Below are positions 21,534 to 29,407 of a stretch of DNA of 48,540 bases, piece after piece. A program made the translations under genes and the position numbers. The stretch comes from an uncultured Verrucomicrobiales bacterium (GTDB taxonomy: Bacteria; Verrucomicrobiota; Verrucomicrobiia; Verrucomicrobiales; Akkermansiaceae), in NCBI GenBank assembly GCA_937901085.1, contig CALCHQ010000132.1:1-48540 (forward strand). Reading direction: 5' to 3'. Position 1 is the first letter of the stretch; the number at the start of each line of letters is the position of its first letter. The notes beneath the pieces were generated by a model. It was not told the origin of the DNA, ran no database searches, and saw only the letters and a list, made by a program, of their open reading frames with translations.

Positions 21534-24269
21534 TTATTTATTCGGATTGGGGCGCAATACTTGCGCCACGATGAGTATCGAGAGCAGGGCTGCCACTACC
21601 TGGGCTGTGCCGATGGTGCCCGCGGTGCAGTATAATCCAAGCTGGTAGGTAATGAAGGCGATGATATAGGCCCAGAGAGTCATGTAGCCAATGGCAAACC
21701 ATGTCCAGAGTGAACTGTTCATCTCGCGGCGGATGGCGCCGCAGGCAGCAAAGCAGGGGGCGCATAGCAGGTTGAAGAGCATGAAGGATAACGCGCTCAG
21801 CGTGCTGAATGCCCCCGCGGCGCGCACCTGGCTGGCCACTCCGCTGGTTTCATCCGTTTGCTCTGCTTCGGGGAAGAGGTAGGCCACGGCCTTGTTGATA
21901 TAGCCAAGGAATCCGGAGCCGGATGGGGGCGTGACGGTTGGAGCCGGGGCTTCTTCCTGCTCTTTTGCTTCGGTGGGGCGGGCGGACCGTGTGGCGGCAT
22001 CGCTTTGCCAGATGCCCATGGTCAGGGCATTGAGTGCGTTTACCTTGAGCCAGTCGCTGCTGTGGGGAAGAGTCCCTTCCTCTTCTTCTGCGGTATCTGG
22101 GGCTTCCACACCGGCATAGAGTACGCCGAAGGTGCCGACCACGTTTTCCTTGGCAACCAGTCCGGTGACGGTGGCAACAGCGGGTTTCCAGTCACCCCAG
22201 CCCAGGGGGCTGAAAAGCGGGGCAAAGAGTCTGCCGGTTTCGGCCAGCATGCTTTGTTCGACAGCTGCGTTGTTTTCAGCGGTGTTCAGGTATTCAAACT
22301 TCCAGTTGTAGTTGGAGAGGGTCCAGATGAGCGCGGAGGCCAGGAAAATGACTGTGCCGGCTTTCTGCACAAAGGACTTGCAACGTTCCATGGCACGCAG
22401 GTTGATGTTGGTGCCCTGCGGCATGTGGTAGGTGGGCATCTCCATCACAAAGGGATTGTAACCGCCCGCGAACATGTGCATCTTGCGCAGCATCATGCCG
22501 CCCAGAATTACGGAGCCGAAGCCGGTGAAGTACGCGATGGTGGCCACCGTGGCGCTCTGGCCTATCATGGCTCCGATGAGGGCCAGAATGGGCAGTTTGG
22601 CACCGCAGGGCACAAAGGTGGTGAGCATGATGGTCATGCGGCGGTCCTTTTCATTCTCGATGGTGCGGGTTGCCATGACTCCCGGCACGCCGCAGCCCAT
22701 GCTGACCATGAGTGGAATGACCGATTTGCCGCTCAGCCCGATGGCGCGGAAGATGCGGTCTAGCATGAAGGCTACTCGCGCCATGTAGCCACAGTCCTCC
22801 AGGAAGGACATGAGCAGGAAGAGTACTGCCATTTGCGGCAGGAAGCCCAGCACGGCACCCACACCCGCCACGATGCCGTCTGCTATGATGGCTTGCAACT
22901 GAGGGCTGCAGGCCAGCGTGCAGCGCCCCAGCATGCCGGCGCTGAAAGAGATGAGGCTGAGCAGGATGAACCAGGTGATGAACTCTGTGCGGCTGGCCCG
23001 GCCTGTGAGCTTCATGGGGGCTTTGCAGAAGCCGTGCGTCCGGCTGCCGTATACATTGCCTTGCTTCACGCCGCGCTTGAAGATGCACATTCCCAGCAAG
23101 GCAGCGTTGGCTATGCCAAGCAGTCCCAGCAGGCCGGTGTGTAGCATGCCCGGCAGGTGGGGGCATACATATTCCAGCAGGAAGGGGGCTACCATGATAT
23201 ACAGCCACGCCCCGTTCATGTTCAGGTCATGCAGGCGGCGCAGCATGACCGGAAAGATGAGAACCATGGCCAGGATGCTGCTGAAGAGGGTGAGGGCTTC
23301 CACCCCGGCTGCTTCTGTGCCGATGAATCCGGCCAGCCAGCCGCCGACTACCGGCCCGAACAGTACATCGTTTGCCCAGTCTGTTCCCCACACGCCGACG
23401 GTATTGATGGAGAGGTAGTAGATGGCATACATGATGCCGACAAAGATGACGGGACCGGCAAAGCGGTGGGTGAGTACGGCATCCACACGCTGGGAGAAAT
23501 GTTCCTTTCTGCCCTGCTGCACCAGCACATCGGGGATGAAGGCGCAGATGGCATCGTAGCGGCTGCCGGCAATGATGGAGGCCACATCGTCATCCATGGC
23601 GGTTTCCAGTTCCATGCGGATGTCTTCCAGCGCGTGTGCCTTGACCTTGCTCACGCCTTTCTGCAGCAGTTCCTCTCCCTCCAGCATCTTGATGGCTTCA
23701 AAGCGTGAGGCTCCGTATTCTTCAATGACCTGAGCCAGCGCCTGTTCCACAGGTCCGGGGTATTGCAGCTGCTTCGGGGCAGCCGGGGCAGCGGCCAGCA
23801 TGAGCTGGATAAGCTCGTGCAGCCCGGTCTGCTTCAGCGCGCTTACCGCCACGACCGGGCAGCCAAGCTGGCGGCTCAGCGCCGCGGTGTCTATCTTCAT
23901 ACCGCGCTCGGCCAGCAGGTCGCACATGTTGAGCGCCACCACCATGGGCAGCCCGGTTTCCATGAGCTGTGAACTCAGGTACAGGTTGCGCTCCAGGTTA
24001 GTGGCATCCACCACGTTGATGATTAAATCTGGTTTTTCTCCGAGCAGATACTGGCGGGTGACTACTTCCTCCGGTGAATAGGGAGAGAGGGAATACACGC
24101 CCGGTAAATCCTGAATCTCTATTTCCTCGTACTCGGTCAGCTGGCCGCCCTTGCGGTCTACTGTCACGCCCGGCCAGTTGCCCACGTACTGGTTGGCTCC
24201 CGTCAGTTCATTGAACAACGTGGTTTTTCCACTGTTCGGATTCCCTGCCAATGCTATGCTTTTTTTCAT
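21534..24269 (-). CDS. feoB: FeoB ferrous iron transporter with extra inserted domain
   Basis: 911 residues, longer than the usual 700-780. The G domain has GNPNSGKT (G1, 9-16), GVTVD (G2, 34-38), DLPG (G3, 54-57) and NMCD (G4, 114-117). The membrane core has the Gate motifs, including FLEDCGYMARVAFMLD, GCGVPGVMATRTIENE and FVPCGAKLP. Between about residue 322 and 456 lies an insert not found in standard FeoB, with RRLHDLNMNGAW (344-355), GNVYG (404-408) and LTGRASRTEF (421-430). These are DUF805 motifs in permuted order. A second, charged insert lies at ~720-800. FeoB imports Fe2+ across the inner membrane. It is 24 bases behind feoA. Confidence 0.95.
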   Translation of the reverse strand: MKKSIALAGNPNSGKTTLFNELTGANQYVGNWPGVTVDRKGGQLTEYEEIEIQDLPGVYSLSPYSPEEVVTRQYLLGEKPDLIINVVDATNLERNLYLSSQLMETGLPMVVALNMCDLLAERGMKIDTAALSRQLGCPVVAVSALKQTGLHELIQLMLAAAPAAPKQLQYPGPVEQALAQVIEEYGASRFEAIKMLEGEELLQKGVSKVKAHALEDIRMELETAMDDDVASIIAGSRYDAICAFIPDVLVQQGRKEHFSQRVDAVLTHRFAGPVIFVGIMYAIYYLSINTVGVWGTDWANDVLFGPVVGGWLAGFIGTEAAGVEALTLFSSILAMVLIFPVMLRRLHDLNMNGAWLYIMVAPFLLEYVCPHLPGMLHTGLLGLLGIANAALLGMCIFKRGVKQGNVYGSRTHGFCKAPMKLTGRASRTEFITWFILLSLISFSAGMLGRCTLACSPQLQAIIADGIVAGVGAVLGFLPQMAVLFLLMSFLEDCGYMARVAFMLDRIFRAIGLSGKSVIPLMVSMGCGVPGVMATRTIENEKDRRMTIMLTTFVPCGAKLPILALIGAMIGQSATVATIAYFTGFGSVILGGMMLRKMHMFAGGYNPFVMEMPTYHMPQGTNINLRAMERCKSFVQKAGTVIFLASALIWTLSNYNWKFEYLNTAENNAAVEQSMLAETGRLFAPLFSPLGWGDWKPAVATVTGLVAKENVVGTFGVLYAGVEAPDTAEEEEGTLPHSSDWLKVNALNALTMGIWQSDAATRSARPTEAKEQEEAPAPTVTPPSGSGFLGYINKAVAYLFPEAEQTDETSGVASQVRAAGAFSTLSALSFMLFNLLCAPCFAACGAIRREMNSSLWTWFAIGYMTLWAYIIAFITYQLGLYCTAGTIGTAQVVAALLSILIVAQVLRPNPNK
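22902..23306 (-). other. Region of feoB coding for the DUF805-like insert
   Basis: Codes for about residues 322-456 of FeoB. The preceding residues (GVWGTDWANDVLFG) and following residues (IIADGIVAGVGAVLGFLPQM) are adjacent in ordinary FeoB, apart from a short linker. The insert adds three or four membrane helices carrying the DUF805 C-terminal half first and N-terminal half second. Confidence 0.6.
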
Positions 24270-24293
24270 GTGCGTGAATGTTCCGTGTCCCGG

Positions 24294-24527
24294 TTATGCA
24301 ACCTCGATGCTGGCGGCTTCTGCTTTTCTCAGCGAGAGCTGGAAGCCCCGGACCGTCACTTCCAGAGGGTCTCCGAAAGGGGCCATCTTGCGCACGGTGA
24401 TTTCAGCGCCCTTGGTGACTCCCATATCCAGAATCCGCTGGCGCAGGGCTCCTTCTCCGTGTACGCGCACCACTCGCACTTTTGTGCCTATTCTGATCTG
24501 GTTCAAGCGTAAATCGGGCGTATTCAT
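24294..24527 (-). CDS. feoA: FeoA, SH3-like regulator of ferrous iron transport
   Basis: 77 residues. It has the FeoA pattern: LRQRILDMGVTKGAEITVRK, then PFGDPLEVTVRGFQLSLRKAEA, an SH3-like barrel ending in a Leu-Arg-Lys-x-Glu-Ala helix. FeoA is a small cytosolic protein needed for FeoB function. It is the first gene of feoA-feoB-small Cys-rich gene-porin. The ATG at 24527 lies about 39 bases downstream of the predicted transcription start. The same fold occurs as the C-terminal domain of DtxR repressors, but here no DNA-binding part is present. Confidence 0.93.
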   Translation of the reverse strand: MNTPDLRLNQIRIGTKVRVVRVHGEGALRQRILDMGVTKGAEITVRKMAPFGDPLEVTVRGFQLSLRKAEAASIEVA

Positions 24528-24535
24528 GGCTGGTG

Positions 24536-24550
24536 TTAGTGTAGGCTAAT
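24536..24550. promoter_or_regulatory. DtxR/IdeR-like box, promoter-distal copy
   Basis: TTAGTGTAGGCTAAT. It keeps the TTAG and TAGGCTAA core of the DtxR consensus (TTAGGTTAGGCTAACC). It lies in the feoA leader, just downstream of the predicted transcription start. Confidence 0.6.
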
Positions 24551-24571
24551 ATTCTTTTATGCGGCGTGCGG

Positions 24572-24600
24572 AGTTTAGTTTAGACTAACTCTTTTGTCAA
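24572..24600 (-). promoter_or_regulatory. feoA promoter
   Basis: Minus strand TTGACA (24595-24600), 17-bp spacer, TAAACT (24572-24577). It is overlapped by a DtxR-like box. Confidence 0.75.
24575..24591. promoter_or_regulatory. DtxR/IdeR-like box overlapping the feoA promoter
   Basis: TTAGTTTAGACTAACTC, with the symmetrical core TTAGTnnnnACTAA. Thirteen of the first fifteen bases agree with the DtxR operator TTAGGTTAGGCTAAC. It covers the -10 box and most of the spacer, so iron-loaded repressor should block transcription. A manganese-type MntR site is an alternative. A Fur box is not apparent. Confidence 0.65.
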
Positions 24601-24699
24601 TCATTTTTTTCTTCTTGTGACAGGAAAAGTGACCATCAGCAGCCGGTAGATGCACCATGCCGCCTTTCCTTTACGGGAGCAACTGTTCGTGCTTTTAGC

Positions 24700-24728
24700 T
24701 TGAATTGAGTCCTGCACGGTGCTAGGAT
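24700..24728 (+). promoter_or_regulatory. Promoter of the GH13 gene
   Basis: TTGAAT (24700-24705), 17 bp, TAGGAT (24723-24728); the ATG follows 14 bases later. Confidence 0.6.
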
Positions 24729-24742
24729 GTCAGGACAGAACT

Positions 24743-26497
24743 ATGCGCCCCGTCATCTACCAGCTGTTTGTACGCCATTTTTCCAATTTCACCTCAGCAG
24801 GCGTGGCGTGGGGTACGCGGGAAGAGAACGGCTGCGGCACATTCAACGCCATAAGCGATGCCGCCCTGGAGCAGCTGGCGCGCATGGGCGTCACCCATCT
24901 GTGGCTCACCGGGGTGCTGCGGCATGCTACCCGGAGTGAGCATGCGGGACTGCCTGCAGAGCCGGATTGCGTGGTGAAGGGGCGGGCTGGCAGCCCCTAC
25001 GCCGTCACGGATTATTTTGATGTAGACCCCGACCTGGCAGAAGTCGTGGAAGATCGTCTGGCGGAGTTTGATGCCCTGCTGGCGCGTTGCCGCCGCTGGG
25101 GCATGATTCCGCTCATGGATTTCGTGCCGAATCATGTCTCGCGCCACTATCAATCGGTCGTGCGGACGGAATGCTGTCTGGGGGAGCATGATGACAAAGG
25201 TAGCTTCTTTGCCCGTGATAACGCTTTCTATTATCTGCAGCCCGCCCATCCCGGCGAGCGCATGATGCTGCCGGGGGGAGAATACCCCCCGGAGCGCGGG
25301 CAGGGGCGCGTGACTGGAAACAATGTCGCCAGCTGGACACCCGGAGCGTATGACTGGTATGAAACCATTAAGCTTAATTACGGCTCCGATTACCGCCACG
25401 GCAGCCCTGCAGCCGATGCACTGCCGGGACTCATGGCCCCTGATGATGCAGTCCCCCACACCTGGTTGCTGATGAATGAGGTGATTGCTTACTGGCAGGA
25501 ACGCGGGGTGGGAGGCTTCCGCTGCGATATGGCCCACATGGTGCCGCTGCCTTTCTGGCGCTGGCTGATAGCGCGTGCCCGCATGCGTGATGCCGCAGTC
25601 TTCTTCATGGCCGAGGGCTACGATGACCACCTGAAGCTCATGGCCTCTCCTGTGGCCAGCGGGCTGCTGGCGGCCGGCTTCCAGGGGGTGTATGACGGCG
25701 TGGCCTATGAATCGCTGAGGAAGATGTATGAAGGCGGCATGTGGGCCAATGACCTCGATGGCCTGCACCGCGATAGCTCTCCCTTGTTCCGCGGCGGGGT
25801 GCGCTATGTGGAGAATCACGATGAACCCCGCGTGGCCTCTCCCCTGTACTGGGGCGGCACAGGCGGCGCGGTGCTGCCGGCGCTCATGGTTGCGCAGTAT
25901 GGAAGCTCCTGTGGCCCGGTACTCGTCTACAACGGCCAGGAAACCGGCGAACGCGCGGCGGGACCCGGTGGTTATGGTGGGGACAACGGCCGCACCAGCA
26001 TCTTTGATTACACCTGTCTGCCTACCCTGCAACATTGGACAAATGGCGGGCGCTACGACGGCGCTTTCCTCACGGAGGAGGAACGCCGTCTGCAGACCTT
26101 CACCGGGAATCTGCTCCGCCTCCTTCAGCACCCCGCCCTGAGCCAGGGCGATTTCTACGGCCTGAACTGGGCAAACCGCGATACGCCGGGCTTTGGCCGT
26201 TCCGCTGAAGATCGCGTTTCCGGCCACACCTTCTATGCGTTCCTGCGCCACCACCGCAAGAGCCGGAGTACGCTGCTGCTGCTCTGTAACATGCATCCTA
26301 CGGAAGAAGTGCGGACGCGCATTCATATTCCCGGCCATGCCCGCGAATGGTCGGGACGGAAGGGGGAGAGCTGCACCTTTGTGCCCTTGCTGGATGCCGG
26401 CGCTCCTGTGGTGGAAACTGATGCTGCAACGCTTGAAACGGAAGGTCTGCCCGTGGTTCTGCCGCCTGGTCAGGCTCAGGTTCTGGAGTGGCGCTGA
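24743..26497 (+). CDS. GH13 alpha-amylase-family enzyme, cytosolic
   Basis: 584 residues from MRPVIYQLFV; an ATG 24 bases earlier lies at or before the predicted transcription start and is less likely. No signal peptide. The four GH13 regions are present: DFVPNH (I), GFRCDM with nucleophile D262 (II), FFMAEGY with acid/base E291 (III) and ENHD with D360 (IV). The C-terminal all-beta domain begins near residue 480. It acts on an alpha-glucan inside the cell (maltodextrin or glycogen side). The exact activity (hydrolase, branching or transglycosylase) cannot be assigned. First gene of a co-directional row, but the SDR gene 66 bases on has its own promoter. Confidence 0.88.
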   Translation: MRPVIYQLFVRHFSNFTSAGVAWGTREENGCGTFNAISDAALEQLARMGVTHLWLTGVLRHATRSEHAGLPAEPDCVVKGRAGSPYAVTDYFDVDPDLAEVVEDRLAEFDALLARCRRWGMIPLMDFVPNHVSRHYQSVVRTECCLGEHDDKGSFFARDNAFYYLQPAHPGERMMLPGGEYPPERGQGRVTGNNVASWTPGAYDWYETIKLNYGSDYRHGSPAADALPGLMAPDDAVPHTWLLMNEVIAYWQERGVGGFRCDMAHMVPLPFWRWLIARARMRDAAVFFMAEGYDDHLKLMASPVASGLLAAGFQGVYDGVAYESLRKMYEGGMWANDLDGLHRDSSPLFRGGVRYVENHDEPRVASPLYWGGTGGAVLPALMVAQYGSSCGPVLVYNGQETGERAAGPGGYGGDNGRTSIFDYTCLPTLQHWTNGGRYDGAFLTEEERRLQTFTGNLLRLLQHPALSQGDFYGLNWANRDTPGFGRSAEDRVSGHTFYAFLRHHRKSRSTLLLLCNMHPTEEVRTRIHIPGHAREWSGRKGESCTFVPLLDAGAPVVETDAATLETEGLPVVLPPGQAQVLEWR

Positions 26498-26525
26498 TTT
26501 CCCACCCTCCCAGCTTGCTTTTTGC

Positions 26526-26554
26526 TTGATATGTGGGGCTGTTTGTGGCATGAT
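26526..26554 (+). promoter_or_regulatory. Promoter of the SDR gene
   Basis: TTGATA (26526-26531), 17 bp, CATGAT (26549-26554); the ATG follows 9 bases later. Confidence 0.5.
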
Positions 26555-26563
26555 TTACGCGCA

Positions 26564-27373
26564 ATGTATGGGCATGTGATTATTACGGGGGCTTCATCCG
26601 GTTTTGGAATGGCGTTTGCACGGCGCCTGGTGGGCGAATGCTCCCACATGGTGCTGGTGGCGCGCCGGGAAGAAGTGCTTGCTGAGCTGGCTGATGAATT
26701 ACGGGCGGCCAATTCCTCGTTGAAGGTGACGGTGCATGCCTGCGACCTCGGGTCGCAGCGCGCCCGCGAGCGCCTGGTGCAGCTCATCGACGCTCTGCCT
26801 GCCGGCAAGACACTGCTGATCAATAATGCCGGCCTGGGGGACTACGGCGAATATATCAGCAGCTCACCCAAGCGCAATCACCAGATGCTGCATGTGAATG
26901 TACTGGCGGTGGCAGAACTGACCCGCGCCGTGCTTCCGCGCCTGGCGGAGCAGGGGGGCGGCATCATCAATATTGCTTCGCTGGCTGCCGACCTGTTTAT
27001 TCCTGACTTTGCCATCTATGCTGCCTCCAAGGCCTTTGTGGCCTCATTCTCCGAGGCCATCCGCCTGGAGATGCTCAAATCCGGCGTGCCTGTGCTGGCC
27101 GTATGCCCCGGCCCGGTGCATACCGGCTTTGGCGATGTTGCACGCCGCAGCGGTTGCACGAACGGATATTCCTCATTCAAGAAGTGGGTCTATACCTCCA
27201 TTCCCACCGTCGTCAACGGTGCGCTGGATGCCCTCCGCCGCAACAAGGCCCGCTACTACCCAAGCCGCCGCATCCGCCTCATCGGCTGGCTGCTGCGTAA
27301 CACGCCCCTGTGCCTCCTGCGCCGCATCATGGGCACTCGCCCGCGCAAGGTAGCCCCTGTGGCCGAAAAATAA
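26564..27373 (+). CDS. Short-chain dehydrogenase/reductase
   Basis: 269 residues from MYGHVIITGA. An upstream ATG at 26522 lies before the promoter. Classical SDR with NAD(P)-binding TGASSGFG, NNAG, the catalytic Ser in NIASLAA and YAASK (Tyr-x-x-x-Lys). The VLVARREEVL pattern, with Arg-Arg after the second strand, points to NADPH. The C-terminal part is basic (RRNKARYYPSRRIRLIGWLL) and could touch the membrane; the closest group is the DltE/YqjQ-like SDRs of unclear substrate. The GH75-like gene follows 13 bases later, so the two are probably co-transcribed. Confidence 0.88.
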   Translation: MYGHVIITGASSGFGMAFARRLVGECSHMVLVARREEVLAELADELRAANSSLKVTVHACDLGSQRARERLVQLIDALPAGKTLLINNAGLGDYGEYISSSPKRNHQMLHVNVLAVAELTRAVLPRLAEQGGGIINIASLAADLFIPDFAIYAASKAFVASFSEAIRLEMLKSGVPVLAVCPGPVHTGFGDVARRSGCTNGYSSFKKWVYTSIPTVVNGALDALRRNKARYYPSRRIRLIGWLLRNTPLCLLRRIMGTRPRKVAPVAEK

Positions 27374-27386
27374 GACCAATTCCGAT

Positions 27387-28817
27387 ATGAAACAACTGTT
27401 TCACCGCAAGAACAAGATAAAGATTTTCACCTGGTTCCGCGTAGCGGTGCTGGTGCTGCTCCTGCTGGCAGCGGGTTCGCTGTACACACCGTACCCGGCC
27501 GAGCTGGTCAAGGCGCTTAACGAAGATGCCAGACCGCCGAAGAAGAAGCGCAAGGCTTCCCGCCCCGCTCCTGCCACGCCACCCGCGACACCCGCTCCCG
27601 GAGTGCTGCCCATGGCTGCCGGGGAAGAGGTGGAGGCGCTGGAACTCGAACCCTGGCAGCCGGAAGGTGCGTTTACGATGCCCGGCATCACCCTGCCGCC
27701 TTTCCCCCCTGCTTTGCCGGAACGCGTGGAACCGGGGCGATACGAACACATCAGCACCATGAGTCCCGGCATGAATGTTCTGAGCGCGGTGCAATTTGAA
27801 CCGGGTGGTACCGCTTCCCAGGACCGGAAGTCCCTGGGTGCCTACCAGTTGCGCGTGGCTCTGAATCTGCGCCTGCCCAAGGCGGCCGACGGGGAGAGCC
27901 TCAAACTGGCCAATCCGAAGCTGCCGGAACTGTTCAACCGCTACGAGGAATTGATGTCGAAGGCCCGTGTGTCGCAATGGTATGCCTCCATCTACCTGCA
28001 CAAGCAGAATCACATGCGGAAGAATGCCGCCACGCTTTCGCGCATGCTTGACCGCCACAATTACTACGATACGGACACGGTGCTGGAGATTGAAGCCCCG
28101 GAAACCGGGCGCAAGCTACTCTGGCTGCAGGCCGATATGGATGTTGTTTCAGATGGCTCGGATGGCGACCGCCTGCCAGATATGCCGGAAAAGGTCAAGA
28201 ATAGTGACAATTACCAGCCGATGACCTCCTACCGCTGGCGCAAGCGCGGTACGAACCCGAACCCGCTGCTGCCGCATTGGGAGGAACGCGTCAAGCAGCT
28301 CAGCGCAGATAAGAAAGCCAATGCATCGGCGCTGGAGCATGCCCGCAACGTGGTGCATGATTTGAAGAAGTACAGCTTCCTTCTGGCGGAGTACGATACC
28401 TTCGTGGTGCTGCCCCTGGCCTTCAAGAACGGAGAGAATGATGCCTACCGTCCCGCGTTGGGGGACTACGCTGCCGTGGTGGTGGGCAATCGCATCTTCC
28501 CTGCCATTGTGGGTGACTACGGCCCGCGCCATAAGACAGGCGAAGCCTCGCTGCGCCTGGCGCGCCTCATTAACCCCAAGGCCTCACCCTTTGCACGCCC
28601 GGTATCCAATCTGGGGGTGAGTTATATCTTCTTCCCCGGCAGTAAGGAAGCGGAGAACGGCCCCATTGATTATAACCGGCTCAACACGCGCGTGCAGGAG
28701 CTGCTCAACGAGATGGGCGGGCTGGCTCCTGCGGCCCAGTTCCAGCAGGTGGATGACCCTCTGGCACCGCCTCCTGCTTCTGCCGGCGTTCAACCTCAAC
28801 CCGCACCTCAGGCATGA
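27387..28817 (+). CDS. Membrane-anchored GH75-like (chitosanase-fold) protein
   Basis: 476 residues. Short basic start, one membrane helix (about 13-33), a Lys/Pro/Ala-rich periplasmic linker (about 47-80) and a large periplasmic part. The end matches fungal-type GH75 chitosanases: LQADMDVVSDGSDGDR (247-262), GDYAAVVVGNRIFPAIVGDY (359-378), then GPRHKTGEASLRLA, with candidate catalytic D377 and E386. It then continues with the GVSYIFFPGS strand. GH75 enzymes cleave chitosan or related glucosamine polymers; in a Gram-negative bacterium the target could be deacetylated peptidoglycan. It overlaps ruvA by 4 bases, an odd partner. The Pro-rich tail ends QPQPAPQA. Confidence 0.65.
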   Translation: MKQLFHRKNKIKIFTWFRVAVLVLLLLAAGSLYTPYPAELVKALNEDARPPKKKRKASRPAPATPPATPAPGVLPMAAGEEVEALELEPWQPEGAFTMPGITLPPFPPALPERVEPGRYEHISTMSPGMNVLSAVQFEPGGTASQDRKSLGAYQLRVALNLRLPKAADGESLKLANPKLPELFNRYEELMSKARVSQWYASIYLHKQNHMRKNAATLSRMLDRHNYYDTDTVLEIEAPETGRKLLWLQADMDVVSDGSDGDRLPDMPEKVKNSDNYQPMTSYRWRKRGTNPNPLLPHWEERVKQLSADKKANASALEHARNVVHDLKKYSFLLAEYDTFVVLPLAFKNGENDAYRPALGDYAAVVVGNRIFPAIVGDYGPRHKTGEASLRLARLINPKASPFARPVSNLGVSYIFFPGSKEAENGPIDYNRLNTRVQELLNEMGGLAPAAQFQQVDDPLAPPPASAGVQPQPAPQA

Positions 28818-29407
28818 TTGCGTTTCTGCGAGGAACGGTGGCAGATGCCTTGCCCCAATGCGTGGTGGTGGATGTGAATGGCGTCGGGTACGAAGTGACT
28901 GTGCCGCTTTCGACCTTTGACCAGCTGAATCCTGTTATCGGGCAGGGCATTATGCTCAAGATTCACCTGCATGTGCGTGAGAATGCCCAGACTCTGTACG
29001 GCTTTGCCACAGATGCCGAGCGCGATATCTTCCGCCTGCTCATCGACAGGGTGAGCGGCATCGGCCCTGCAACGGCTATTGCGATATTGAGCGGACTGAA
29101 TGTCAACACTTTCAAACAGGCCGTCGTGCAGGGGGATGTGCAGGCCATTGCCCGCGCCAAGGGGGTGGGCAAACGCACCGCCGAACGCATCATCCTGGAA
29201 CTCAAGGACAAGATTGGTGTGGCTTCCACCTGGGAAGCCCAGCAGCAGGGAACCACCACCCAGGCGGCTTCCGATGCCGAGCTGGCCATGGTGGCTCTGG
29301 GCTTCAAGCAAGCCGAAGCCCGCAAGGCCATCGTTGCTCTGCTCAAGGAAAATCCGCAGGCGGGAACGGACGAACTGATCCGCGGGGCGCTGCGCCAGCT
29401 GAGCTGA
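28814..29407 (+). CDS. ruvA: Holliday junction DNA helicase subunit RuvA
   Basis: 197 residues. It opens with IAFLRGTVADALPQCVVVDV (OB domain), then LHVRENAQTLYGFATDAERD. Helix-hairpin-helix motifs follow in VSGIGPATAIAILSG and AKGVGKRTAERIILELKDK. The C-terminal domain III (SDAELAMVALGFKQAEARKA) contacts RuvB. RuvA binds Holliday junctions and loads RuvB. The ATG overlaps the stop of the GH75-like gene (ATGA), and its own stop overlaps the start of the terpenoid synthase gene (TGATG). No ruvB or ruvC is in the window. Confidence 0.96.
   Translation: MIAFLRGTVADALPQCVVVDVNGVGYEVTVPLSTFDQLNPVIGQGIMLKIHLHVRENAQTLYGFATDAERDIFRLLIDRVSGIGPATAIAILSGLNVNTFKQAVVQGDVQAIARAKGVGKRTAERIILELKDKIGVASTWEAQQQGTTTQAASDAELAMVALGFKQAEARKAIVALLKENPQAGTDELIRGALRQLS

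Noticed and set aside
24794..26551. 585-codon minus-strand frame opposite the GH13 gene
   Set aside because: The plus strand has all four GH13 regions; the antisense product shows none.
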